From positions 62,001 to 126,000 of the forward strand of contig NZ_PGCK01000002.1 in NCBI RefSeq assembly GCF_021023085.1: a stretch of 64,000 nucleotides of DNA, read 5' to 3'. The position numbers and the translations under genes were made by a program. The notes under the pieces were generated by a model. The model was given only the letters and a program-made list of their open reading frames with translations. It searched no databases and was not told the DNA's origin. The DNA comes from Methanooceanicella nereidis. GTDB taxonomy: Archaea > Halobacteriota > Methanocellia > Methanocellales > Methanocellaceae. This document shows, piece after piece, positions 26,581-34,835 of the stretch (its first letter is position 1; each line of letters starts with the position of its first letter).

Positions 26581-26922
26581 AAAAGCGGGGTATTAACAGA
26601 TAGATCTACTAAATGATAGATAATAAGATATATCGCTTAATGTAAAGATGATTGATATTCCAATACGTTAAAATTTTTCACGGACGTTTTTCTAAATTTA
26701 TAATTTCGTTACAGGTTTTTGTTCGAGAATTTTTGTGATTTTTTAGCTTCTGGCCTATTCCATAGTATTTATCCACACATGGATCGCACATAAATAAATG
26801 GCAAATTGGTTCGCATGGGGGAACATAACCCTAAAAATTAAAGAAAGTAAATGTTATTTTCTTGAAATTTTTTAGAGATATTTGAATAGACTGATTTTGT
26901 CTAAAGTTTAAAAAAAATGAAT

Positions 26923-26948
26923 TAGCAGGAGAAGTGATCCTCCTGCTA
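26923..26948 (-). terminator. Hairpin after the gene at 26965
   Basis: Stem TAGCAGGAG / CTCCTGCTA, about 20 bp past the stop; leftward T-rich (attcattttttttaaac). The gene at 27855 has a sister hairpin. Confidence 0.7.
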
Positions 26949-26964
26949 GCATAACACTACCTGC

Positions 26965-27381
26965 TTAGAACCCAAAGCCGAAGCCAGGTAATGGTACGCC
27001 GCCAACGCCTGCGAACGGATATGAGAAGCACGCTGTCTCCTTGGTCTGTGCGAAGTCACAGTGCGTAAGGACCTGAGCCTGATCAACAGTCTGGACTATG
27101 GTCGGGAACGCAAGAGATGCTCCGCAGAACGGGATAGCGGTTGCCCCTTCTTGTGCGAGATAGAGACCGTTGGTCTCAGTCACTGCAGGAGTGAAGCAAA
27201 TTGCTACTGCCTCATTATCAAAAGCTGCCGCTGTGTCACGGTTGAACGCAAGAGTCTCGCCAGCCTGGTAAATGGTCGGGAAACCAAACTGAGTCGCGAC
27301 AAGAGACGCACCGGCCGGTACTATCATACTAGCTACTGCGATAGCCAGTAACAGGAAAATTCCGAAATTTTTCACCTTCAT
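26965..27381 (-). CDS. Small exported FPTI-repeat protein, paralog B (138 aa)
   Basis: Signal peptide MKVKNFGIFLLLAIAVASMI then VPAGA. The mature part has two FPTI repeats (FGFPTIYQAGETLAFNRD; LAFPTIVQTVDQAQVLTHCD) and ends LPGFGFGF. The mature sequence is identical in protein to that of the gene at 27855, and almost identical in DNA, while the signal region differs. Leader GAGGAGGGTAG before ATG 27381. Function unknown. Confidence 0.8.
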   Translation of the reverse strand: MKVKNFGIFLLLAIAVASMIVPAGASLVATQFGFPTIYQAGETLAFNRDTAAAFDNEAVAICFTPAVTETNGLYLAQEGATAIPFCGASLAFPTIVQTVDQAQVLTHCDFAQTKETACFSYPFAGVGGVPLPGFGFGF

Positions 27382-27430
27382 TAACTACCCTCCTCAATTA
27401 TTAAAAGAGTGTTATACAACCCTGAATTAA

Positions 27431-27465
27431 TACATATTTAATCATAAATGCGAATAATAAGCCAT
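27431..27465 (-). promoter_or_regulatory. Locus-type promoter, gene at 26965
   Basis: acatatttaatc at 27432 and cga at 27451 (19 bp), then ataataagccat. The block from acatattt to gccat matches the promoter of the gene at 26077. Confidence 0.65.
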
Positions 27466-27813
27466 TAAAACGGGCTTATAACAAATAAATCCTTAAATCC
27501 TGGTAGAATAAAAGCAATCATCGACTGCCATAACCACAACGTATGGAAGCCGGGCATAGTAAAACATAGCGTTAGTATATCATGTAAAATGGATCTTATA
27601 ATATGATATACGACTCCGTTTTTTATCACTTTTTTGATATGAAAGTATGGATATAAAGACATGTATAAAGTGATGAGTGAATTAAGAGGAGTACATAGAA
27701 AAGATCATTATCATTTTTTATGATCAGATCCGGTTTCTCCTGGAAAGAAAATAATATTTTTTGTAGTTAAGATATTGATAAAAAAATATGGATGAAATTT
27801 TTAAAAATTGATC

Positions 27814-27837
27814 GGCAGGGGAGTTTATCCTCCTGCC
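27814..27837 (-). terminator. Hairpin after the gene at 27855
   Basis: Stem GGCAGG / CCTGCC with extended pairing, 20 bp past the stop, then leftward caatttttaaaaatttc. Sister of the hairpin at 26923. Confidence 0.65.
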
Positions 27838-27854
27838 ACATTCATTCAACCAGC

Positions 27855-28274
27855 TTAGAACCCGAAGCCGAAGCCAGGTAATGGTACGCCGCCAACGCCT
27901 GCGAACGGATATGAGAAGCACGCTGTCTCCTTGGTCTGTGCGAAGTCACAGTGCGTAAGGACCTGAGCCTGATCAACAGTCTGGACTATGGTCGGGAACG
28001 CAAGAGATGCTCCGCAGAACGGGATAGCGGTTGCCCCTTCTTGTGCGAGATAGAGACCGTTGGTCTCAGTCACTGCAGGAGTGAAGCAGATCGCTACTGC
28101 CTCATTATCAAAAGCTGCCGCTGTGTCACGGTTGAACGCAAGAGTCTCGCCAGCCTGGTAAATGGTCGGGAAACCAAACTGAGTCGCGACAAGGCTGGCA
28201 CCTGCAGGCAAGATCATACCCGCGATGGCAAGAGCCAGCACTAAAAACATTCCGTATCTTATCACCTTACTCAT
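27855..28274 (-). CDS. Small exported FPTI-repeat protein, mosaic paralog (139 aa)
   Basis: The signal region MSKVIRYGMFLVLALAIAGM matches paralog A (26077) at DNA level, whereas everything after about base 28192 toward the stop matches paralog B (26965). The switch falls in the shared gtcgcgacaag, just after the signal peptide region. The mature protein has two FPTI repeats and ends GFGFGF. Leader GAGGAGGGTAGTAT before ATG 28274. Either gene conversion or duplication followed by recombination explains it. Function unknown; exported. Confidence 0.8.
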   Translation of the reverse strand: MSKVIRYGMFLVLALAIAGMILPAGASLVATQFGFPTIYQAGETLAFNRDTAAAFDNEAVAICFTPAVTETNGLYLAQEGATAIPFCGASLAFPTIVQTVDQAQVLTHCDFAQTKETACFSYPFAGVGGVPLPGFGFGF

Positions 28275-28320
28275 ATACTACCCTCCTCAATAGGCAAGAC
28301 AATGTTTATTATTCATTTTT

Positions 28321-28357
28321 AAATATATTATTAGCGTTTGTAGTGAATTAAATGGCC
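28321..28357 (-). promoter_or_regulatory. Locus-type promoter, gene at 27855
   Basis: ATATATT at 28323; a variant tga replaces cga at 28344 (21 bp), then attaaatggcc. The rest of 28358-28556 has no gene. Confidence 0.5.
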
Positions 28358-28556
28358 AAATAATTCTATAATTTCAATTTAACATGATAAATATGATTTT
28401 TATAAATAAAATAAGTAATTATGAGGTAAATCTAAAAATAAGGGCAAAAATAACCTGCATATCTATAGCTTGAACAAAAGCTCAAATGATCTGTGAGCAA
28501 GCTTAAAACCTAAAATGAATTAAATTGTCAAAGTTAAGAAAATAAAATGCAAGAAT

Positions 28557-28580
28557 AAAAAGGGGCCAAAGCTCCTTTTT
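28557..28580 (-). terminator. Intrinsic-type terminator after S6e
   Basis: AAAAAGGGGC / AGCTCCTTTTT hairpin; read leftward the stem ends in CCCCTTTTT, the usual layout of a hairpin plus T-run. Seven bases past the S6e stop. Confidence 0.65.
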
Positions 28581-28587
28581 AAAAAAA

Positions 28588-28983
28588 TTATTTCTTGGGC
28601 TCTTCCTTCGGTAAAAGCTCTTCTATGGGCTTATCGCCGTATGCGGTGATCTTTGCGTTGATCTGGACGAGCTCGCTGCTGATCTCGTTACCCCTGAAAA
28701 GCTTTCTCCTTCTTATGCCCTGGGTCTTTGGATCGTATCCGACGCCGCCCGCTACGAGAAGCTTCCTGCGGACCTGTCCGGGGAGGTCGTTCCTCATCGG
28801 GATGCCAGTCTTATCGGAGCCACCGGTGATCATGAGCGTGTAACCCGGAAGACCTGCGGTCTCTCCTTCGATCTCGGAGCCGATCTCCTTACCGACGAAC
28901 TTGTTGGATTTTGCGCCGGTAACATCGAACTTGTATGCCTTTCCGGTCTTAGGGTCTGAAACTACTAACTTGAAATCTGCCAT
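28588..28983 (-). CDS. rps6e: Small-subunit ribosomal protein S6e (eS6, 131 aa)
   Basis: Archaeal short eS6: MADFKLVVSDPKTGKAYKFD, IGSEIEGETAGLPGYTLMIT, GGSDKTGIPMRNDLPGQVRR and a central basic RRRKLF. It binds the foot of the 30S subunit. AAGGAGA lies 8 bp before ATG 28983. Single gene with its own terminator hairpin. Confidence 0.96.
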   Translation of the reverse strand: MADFKLVVSDPKTGKAYKFDVTGAKSNKFVGKEIGSEIEGETAGLPGYTLMITGGSDKTGIPMRNDLPGQVRRKLLVAGGVGYDPKTQGIRRRKLFRGNEISSELVQINAKITAYGDKPIEELLPKEEPKK

Positions 28984-29144
28984 TTTAATATCTCCTTAAG
29001 GTTCTCTCATCTACATACTGATGATTATTTATAAGTTTTACCTGTCCGCGTACTATTGCATTACTTATATAAGTAAAATTCGACTGAATCCAGGATGGAA
29101 AAAATCAAGCATTTGGAGAATATAAATATTTTGGTAGGAAAACA

Positions 29145-29489
29145 CTATTGACCGACCTTTTTACACAGGTCATCGATAGAGGATTCCCCTATTACGATCT
29201 CCAGATGGCCCGGAATACTGCGGGCGGACATTCGTTCACATCCGCTTTTTAGGCCAAAAAATGCCTGAATGGTTATCATATCGTTATTGCCGCTTACATA
29301 TATATTTAGTTCGAACCTGCCGCCTTCGGAAGATGATGTCATTTTCCTGTCGACGCAGGATTCTAAAAGCACATCAGCCCCTCTGACTGTGTAGCCATCC
29401 CCATCGATAACCCTTCCTGAGATGCGGTAAAGCTCCAGTCTAGTATAATTAGTGGCATGGGATATGGGTTGTATATGTATAGAAGACAT
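29145..29489 (-). CDS. Carboxypeptidase-regulatory-like (beta-sandwich) domain protein (114 aa)
   Basis: Central YRISGRVIDGDGYTVRGADV then LLESCVDRKMTSSSEGGRFEL is the CarboxypepD_reg pattern (G-x-V-x-D-x10-G-A-x-V, then G-x-F). This transthyretin-like fold normally sits in larger surface proteins; here it is stand-alone without a signal peptide. ATG 29489 (MSSIHIQP) follows AAGGGTG by 3-4 bp. Divergent from the glutamate-synthase-like gene. Role unknown. Confidence 0.65.
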   Translation of the reverse strand: MSSIHIQPISHATNYTRLELYRISGRVIDGDGYTVRGADVLLESCVDRKMTSSSEGGRFELNIYVSGNNDMITIQAFFGLKSGCERMSARSIPGHLEIVIGESSIDDLCKKVGQ

Positions 29490-29713
29490 TTGCACCCTTA
29501 TGATTTTAATATAAAAATATTATCTATAATTAAATACTTTCTTATTATCAAGAAATATCGAATAATTTTATTGGCTTTTTAAAAAAAATGATACGAATAA
29601 TATTAATATATTAATATATTTAAGTAGGAAAGTTGTGGCTATACCATTATTTAAAAATGTTACGGAAATATTTATAAATAAGAACTGTGTAGCCTATTGT
29701 CGGTGAAACCATC

Positions 29714-31306
29714 ATGAGCGACATATACGCAAACTCACGTTCAACTACGGATACGTCTGTAAGAAAGAGGGACGTAAATCCGACCAGCGGTATGTGCCCG
29801 ATATGCATAAAAGACTGTAAGGTCCTTTGTGAAGTAGGCAAGTCCGCGTTAAGGGGCAGAGAAGTCCTCTACCCGGATACCGAACAGTTCGGACACTCGA
29901 CCGCATCATCAAACAAGGATTATGGCCTTGACTGGTCAGACTTCCAGATACTGACCGACTGTATAGGTGCAAAAGGCATAGCACCGAACCCGGACGCAGC
30001 GACGTTCCCGGCAGTGGACATCAGAACCGTAGCAGGCGGCGTACCATTAAGCGTACCTGTATTCACGGCAGGCCTCGGCTCCACCGCAGTGGCCAAGAAC
30101 TACTGGGACGGCCTCGCAGTAGGTGCCGCAATATCAGGCTCCATGCAGGTCATCGGAGAGAACGTATGCGGCATGGACATGGACTCAGTCATAACCGGCG
30201 GCAAAGTCACTCACTCGCCGGACCTTACGTTCAGGGTCCAGAGGTTCAGGGACTTCTGGGACGGTAAGAACGGAGAGATCGTCGTCCAGACCAACGTCGA
30301 GGACCAGAGGCTCGGCACTGACGTTTACGCATTATCAAAATTAGAAGTTAACATCATCGAGAGAAAGTGGGGACAGGGAGCAAAGGCCATCGGAGGCGAA
30401 GTTAGGATCTATGACCTCAACAAAGCACTCGAGCTGAAGAGGAGAGGCTACATAGTCCTGCCGGACCCCGAGGACCCCGCTGTTCAGAAGGCGTTCAAGG
30501 AAGGCGCGTTCAAGACCTTCGAGAGGCACTCCAGGGTAGGCTTCCCGGAATTCAAGGGATTCGTAGAGGACATCGAGTGGCTCCGCAACCAGGGCGCAAA
30601 GAAGGTATTCTTAAAGACCGGCGCATACAGGCCAGTCACCACCGCGTTCGCGCTTAAGTGCGCATCGGCCGCAAAGATCGACCTGCTGACCTTCGACGGC
30701 GCAGGCGGAGGAACCGGAATGAGCCCGGTGCCCATGATGAACGACTGTTCGACCCCGACCGTATACTTACAGGCACAGGTCATGGACTGCGTCAAGATCA
30801 TGAAAGAGAACGGAATGTATGTCCCGGACATAGCATTTGCAGGCGGTTTCGTCAACGAGACCCAGATGTTCAAGTCCATGGCAATGTCCGACCTCGGCAG
30901 CGGCCCGACCGTCAAGGCAATAGCAATGGCCCGCCCGCCAATCACTGCAGTCATGAAGGCGCAGTACTTCAGCGAGCTTGCCCAGAAGAACGACCTGCCA
31001 GGCCAGTTTACCAGGGCATACTCCACAGACCCCGAGAAGTTCATGATCGCCTACAGCGATCTCGTCGCCAAGTACGGCAACGATGCCAAGAACATCCCGA
31101 TCGGAGCTATCGGCCTGTACACCTACTGGCACGACCGCTTAGGTGTTGGCTTACAGCAGCTCATGGCCGGCTCAAGGAAGTTCAAGCTCAAGTACATATC
31201 CAGGGGCGACATAGCCTCGCTCACCGAGAGAGCCGCGGCAGTTACCGGCATCCCGATGATATCCGAGCTTGAGAACGACCTGATGGCAAAGATACTGTTA
31301 GAGTAA
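29714..31306 (+). CDS. Glutamate synthase-type FMN-binding protein (530 aa)
   Basis: Matches the FMN-binding (alpha subunit domain 2) part of glutamate synthase in its archaeal stand-alone form. A CX2CX3CX3C cluster (C28, C31, C35, C39) precedes the barrel. Barrel landmarks are VPVFTAGLGSTAVAKNYWDG, DLLTFDGAGGGTGMSPVPMM, VPDIAFAGGFVNE and IPIGAIGLYTYW. It would move ammonia-derived nitrogen or electrons to 2-oxoglutarate; glutaminase and NADPH subunits are not encoded nearby, so the partner is open. Codons are strongly C-ending, unlike the neighbours, suggesting high expression. A terminator hairpin follows. Confidence 0.88.
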   Translation: MSDIYANSRSTTDTSVRKRDVNPTSGMCPICIKDCKVLCEVGKSALRGREVLYPDTEQFGHSTASSNKDYGLDWSDFQILTDCIGAKGIAPNPDAATFPAVDIRTVAGGVPLSVPVFTAGLGSTAVAKNYWDGLAVGAAISGSMQVIGENVCGMDMDSVITGGKVTHSPDLTFRVQRFRDFWDGKNGEIVVQTNVEDQRLGTDVYALSKLEVNIIERKWGQGAKAIGGEVRIYDLNKALELKRRGYIVLPDPEDPAVQKAFKEGAFKTFERHSRVGFPEFKGFVEDIEWLRNQGAKKVFLKTGAYRPVTTAFALKCASAAKIDLLTFDGAGGGTGMSPVPMMNDCSTPTVYLQAQVMDCVKIMKENGMYVPDIAFAGGFVNETQMFKSMAMSDLGSGPTVKAIAMARPPITAVMKAQYFSELAQKNDLPGQFTRAYSTDPEKFMIAYSDLVAKYGNDAKNIPIGAIGLYTYWHDRLGVGLQQLMAGSRKFKLKYISRGDIASLTERAAAVTGIPMISELENDLMAKILLE

Positions 31307-31318
31307 AATCCATTGTAA

Positions 31319-31340
31319 AGGACCGGCAAATACCGGTCCT
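31319..31340 (+). terminator. Terminator hairpin after the glutamate-synthase-like gene
   Basis: Perfect AGGACCGG / CCGGTCCT stem with a 6-nt loop, 13 bp past the stop, followed by ctattttttataa. Confidence 0.75.
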
Positions 31341-31407
31341 GACATCTATTTTTTATAAATTCAGCTTACATTAAAGGTCAAGTTATTTGGTTTTTTGATG
31401 TTTTTTT

Positions 31408-31440
31408 AGTGTTGTTACTTTCGGATGGCAGGTAAACACA
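31408..31440. repeat. Solo end of the palindromic element family
   Basis: gttgttactttcggatggca then ggtaaacaca matches the outer end of the long palindromes (for example the 34000 end) over about 30 bp, without an arm or partner. It lies between convergent genes, as do the full copies. Confidence 0.7.
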
Positions 31441-31446
31441 AAAACA

Positions 31447-31734
31447 TCATGCCGGAATATGATAATTGGCAGGATATCTTCTATCATAATATATTTTTAA
31501 ACCGAGCAATTCCGTATTACAAAGGAATGCGTACAGGTTCAGCCCGAATATAATGATGTCATGTATGCCGTATCCATATAGGGTCAGACATAAAGATCCG
31601 ACTACCAGTACTAGTAAATAGTATAGAGAAATATCGGAAACTTTTCTCGTATTAAGTATCCTGTAGCACTGGGGTAAGAACGCCAGGGCCAGTAATATGC
31701 TTCCAAATATGCCGATCTCCGAATATCCTATCAT
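31447..31734 (-). CDS. SemiSWEET/PQ-loop small membrane protein (95 aa)
   Basis: Three membrane segments (about 5-23, 38-55, 60-78). The PQ-loop pattern is clear: LAFLPQCYRILNTRKVSDIS, with P-Q, the basic run and D-I-S as in MtN3/SemiSWEET half-transporters. These act as dimers moving sugars or other small solutes. Length is normal for the family. Substrate unknown. The solo repeat end abuts the stop. Confidence 0.82.
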   Translation of the reverse strand: MIGYSEIGIFGSILLALAFLPQCYRILNTRKVSDISLYYLLVLVVGSLCLTLYGYGIHDIIIFGLNLYAFLCNTELLGLKIYYDRRYPANYHIPA

Positions 31735-31839
31735 TTTATCACTCAGACAGGATAAAGATTGAATTCCATAGGCTAAAGATGGTTTCGGTAAGATGTAGCG
31801 AAAGTATAGTCTGTAGCAGCTATCTGAAATTAAAATATT

Positions 31840-32691
31840 TTACGGCCTGAATGATTTTTTTCTACGGCGACGTATCTTTTTTTCAGAGGATGGAGACCGG
31901 TATTTTTCCCGGGAATACTTTCGCAAGTTATCTATAGTGCCCATGTATGTGCCGTCCAGCAGGTACACCTGCGACTCCTCAAGGTGCACGGCTTTTGATG
32001 TGAACAGCGGGCCGAGAAGGTCATCATGCCAGGATTCGTTAAAAGCGATGCCTCCGCATAGCTCGTTAAAGGACGGGACTATGATAAGCTCCGGATCGCC
32101 CCAATCGAACTCGCCCGGATAGTTAGCCGCCACGATGTCGCGGTCGAGCTTTGCGCGTATCCAGCTCTGTCTCGTGAGAGTATGTCCCAGCGCATCAGTG
32201 AGCTTTATGGTAGGGTGGTTATGCGACATTACAAGGTATGAGTTCTTTAGTAGCGAAACGTCCGGCCACGTATGCCCATGAAAATAAGATACCCCGTCGA
32301 TCTCCGCTCCGCGGGGATCGTGAAGGTCAATGTCCGGGTTGTCCGGTATCAGCTTTTCTATGCCGCCGTCATGGTTCCCGGGAATAATGTCTACGATAGC
32401 ATGCTTTGCCAGCTCGTTCAGGAACCTCGGCACCTCGTCGACTTCCTGGTAAGATGTCCTCGGGACGTTATGTTTGATATCGCCCAGCAATATTATACGG
32501 TCGGGGCCGACTTCCGCGATATAGTTCCTGACTCGATCTATACGCTTCGCTATCTGCGAAGGGATATTGATGCCGCTATAATAGAGGTCATATTCTATGC
32601 CGAGGTGTATATCCGCGATGACAAGCGATACATCCTCGTTTTTGACCTCGAGCGCCGGGGAGTCTATCAAAGGTATTAATTCTGGCGTCAT
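31840..32691 (-). CDS. Metallophosphoesterase, archaeal SbcD-related type (283 aa)
   Basis: Calcineurin-like phosphoesterase with all metal motifs: VIADIHLGIEYD (about 25-36), ILLGDIKHNVP (about 68-78), IIPGNHDGGIE (about 101-111) and YLVMSHNHPTIK (about 152-163, plus an earlier YFHGHTWP). The C-terminus is very basic (KKIRRRRKKSFRP), suggesting nucleic-acid contact. The family is often near helicase or repair genes, but none is adjacent here. Substrate unproven. Divergent from marker protein 12. Confidence 0.87.
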   Translation of the reverse strand: MTPELIPLIDSPALEVKNEDVSLVIADIHLGIEYDLYYSGINIPSQIAKRIDRVRNYIAEVGPDRIILLGDIKHNVPRTSYQEVDEVPRFLNELAKHAIVDIIPGNHDGGIEKLIPDNPDIDLHDPRGAEIDGVSYFHGHTWPDVSLLKNSYLVMSHNHPTIKLTDALGHTLTRQSWIRAKLDRDIVAANYPGEFDWGDPELIIVPSFNELCGGIAFNESWHDDLLGPLFTSKAVHLEESQVYLLDGTYMGTIDNLRKYSREKYRSPSSEKKIRRRRKKSFRP

Positions 32692-32857
32692 TACCGGAAA
32701 AAGCTCCGCATATACTATCCTGTCATATTAGATAGCTTTTACCGTTTTATAAAATATTTTCATATAATATTAATTGAATCCACGTGCAGCTTAAGTAAAA
32801 CTTATTATGTATTATAAATGATAGAGTAAGACCAGTAATTACAAGGAAGGTCATATT

Positions 32858-33811
32858 TTGTTCATCGGCATAGATCATGGCACCACAGGCATACGTTTCG
32901 CTAACACCGAAGGGCAATGGTTCGAGATATCGAGAAAGCAGGCCCGGGATATGACAAAGGAGCAGATAATCTCTAAGATGACTTCGAGCTTTGACGTCAA
33001 AGTAAATGATATAGAGCTGATAGCTCTGACATATTCCATGGGTGACGGAATATCTAAGATCACCGGCGTGAACAAAGTAGAGAACAGGGGAGTCATCAGC
33101 CAGAAGGGAGCCGGCGTACATATAGGAGGAGGTACCAACGTCTATGACGCCATAGCTTCATCGGGGATCAGGGCAGTCGTGATACCGGGAATACACCGCC
33201 ATAATTCGGCTCACCCCTGCTTCAGGTTATTTTCACATGGAGCCAGCCCTGAAAAGCTCGGGATCGCCTATAACGCATATATGGCAAGAAAGGACAGGAG
33301 CTTTATCGTATCCGACATAAGCTCGAACACTGTAACTATGTGCGTACAGGATTTGAAAATGCTTGGCGCCATCGATGCATGCATTTTCGCCCCGGGAGTG
33401 CATCACGGGCCCCTTGACCTTGACGCCATAAGGGACGTTGATGCAGGACTGATGAGCGCCAATGACGCGTTTTCTACGGCAGGCGTGACCAGGGTGATAC
33501 CGCATAAAAGCCTGGACGAACTGCTTGCGGCTAAAGATAAGAACGATGAAGATGCGTTGTGGGCATTCGATACGATAGCTGTTTTTGCCGCGATGGAAAT
33601 TGCCTCTTTCCTGATGCTATGCCCTGAATGCACCGTGTTCACAGCCGGATCGGTAGGTTCAATGGATATGGTCAGGGACAGGATATCGGGACTTATCAAA
33701 AAGGAAGTCCATGTCCTCGGAAAATTATCGGCTGCCATAGGACTTGCGCAGATAGCACGAGACGTCTATGCGGGAGAAAAAGATATACTTGGTATCAAGG
33801 TCGACATTTAA
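32858..33811 (+). CDS. Methanogenesis marker protein 12 (UPF0285, 317 aa)
   Basis: Begins MFIGIDHGTTGIRFANTEGQ, an ASKHA-type nucleotide-binding start, followed by the family segments GVISQKGAGVHIGGGTNVYD, IFAPGVHHGPLDLDAIRDVD and a late AGSVGSMDMV phosphate loop. Restricted to methanogens and relatives; role unknown, possibly in cofactor or Mcr maturation. The start is TTG 32858, with AAGGAAGG about 9 bp upstream. It supports the methanogen identity of the window. Confidence 0.9.
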   Translation: MFIGIDHGTTGIRFANTEGQWFEISRKQARDMTKEQIISKMTSSFDVKVNDIELIALTYSMGDGISKITGVNKVENRGVISQKGAGVHIGGGTNVYDAIASSGIRAVVIPGIHRHNSAHPCFRLFSHGASPEKLGIAYNAYMARKDRSFIVSDISSNTVTMCVQDLKMLGAIDACIFAPGVHHGPLDLDAIRDVDAGLMSANDAFSTAGVTRVIPHKSLDELLAAKDKNDEDALWAFDTIAVFAAMEIASFLMLCPECTVFTAGSVGSMDMVRDRISGLIKKEVHVLGKLSAAIGLAQIARDVYAGEKDILGIKVDI

Positions 33812-33901
33812 ACGCGCCTGCTAAGGTATCTATCCCTTTTTTTATATGTAATATCATTTCATTTTTTATCAAGTCAATCACCAAGGCAACTAAGGACACG
33901 G

Positions 33902-34600
33902 TTTTTTCACCACGAAATCTTTGATGAGCGGGTTCTTGCTCAGGTTTTAAGAATGAAAATGTGTTTTACTCAATGGTCTTTGAGATGAAGTTTTTATGGT
34001 TGTGCCTTTCGGATGGCAGGTAGGCACGTAATTTCACAGAAACACAGAACCACAAAAATTTTTATATGATTTTTTAAGGTCACAAAAACCCTAATAGTTT
34101 ACTCACCAAACCACAAATGCTCCAGTATCACCGTCAACGCACTAACACCACCAACGCCCGACTCAACGCACTAACCTCTCAGAGTCACCAACTCTAAAAC
34201 AAATCCCGAACATTCTCCAAACCACTAAAGTTTAATATCCCGGTCTGTGCTCTCCTGAACTATGGCAGGGATATATTAGTCGTGTAAGCGTCAACCGTGC
34301 AGTTAAAATTTAGTGTTTTTGGGAATGTTCGGGCCTTGTTTTAGAGTTGGTGACTTAGAGCGCTTCGAGCGTTGAGCCGGGCGTTAGAGGTGTTAGTGCG
34401 TTGACGGTGATACTGGAGCATTTGTGGTTTGGTGAGTGAACTTTAGAGATTTCGTGATCTTAAATTCTAAAAAAATTTAGTGTTTCCGTGTTTCTGTGAA
34501 ATTACGTGCCTACCTGCCATCCGACAGGCACAACGGCAGAACATCAATCCCGTAATGAATTGTTATATGCACGTCTTTACAATGACCATCTAAAAGTTTT
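33902..34600. repeat. Long palindromic element, copy 2 (~0.7 kb, with unique flanks)
   Basis: Inner palindrome 34000-34534: ends gttgtgcctttcggatggca and its complement, arms of ~220 bp, core with ATATCCC/GGGATAT. Outside it, 33902-33999 and 34535-34600 are non-palindromic but recur beside copy 3 in reverse order, so the true unit is about 0.7 kb. Its outer edges abut accacgaa-type repeats. No coding frame is credible. Confidence 0.9.
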
Positions 34601-34790
34601 TCATGGGAGCGCACGAAGGCGAATAAGGTACACTAATTTGTTAACCACGAAGCGCACGAAGGCGAATAAGGTATACAAAGGACTTTCTTAGAAGGTTTAA
34701 CATATCTTAAAAAAATGGTGGTCCTTTGAGCCCTTCGTGCGCTTCGTGGTGAAAGCTAATGTTCCATTGTTGCCTTTGTGTTGAAATAGA
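34600..34790. repeat. Short inverted pair of the accacgaag repeat family
   Basis: Two units (gcgcacgaaggcgaataagg at 34612 and 34658) face an inverted unit cccttcgtgcgcttcgtggt (34733-34752) across an AT-rich core with aaaggactttcttagaaggt. The core matches those at 973 and 42289, defining a common hairpin element. Confidence 0.8.
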
Positions 34791-34835
34791 AGATATAATA
34801 ATATTATGAATTACCGAAACGCATCACTAAGTAAA

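Larger units (their letters stand above)
26497..26964. other. Intergenic stretch, promoter only
   Basis: Apart from the locus-type promoter at 26546-26580 and the hairpin at 26923-26948, this AT-rich stretch shows no convincing frame, RNA or repeat. Confidence 0.5.
27382..27854. other. Intergenic stretch, promoter only
   Basis: Contains the promoter of the gene at 26965 (27431-27465) and the hairpin at 27814-27837. The remainder is AT-rich and shows no gene I can support. Confidence 0.5.
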
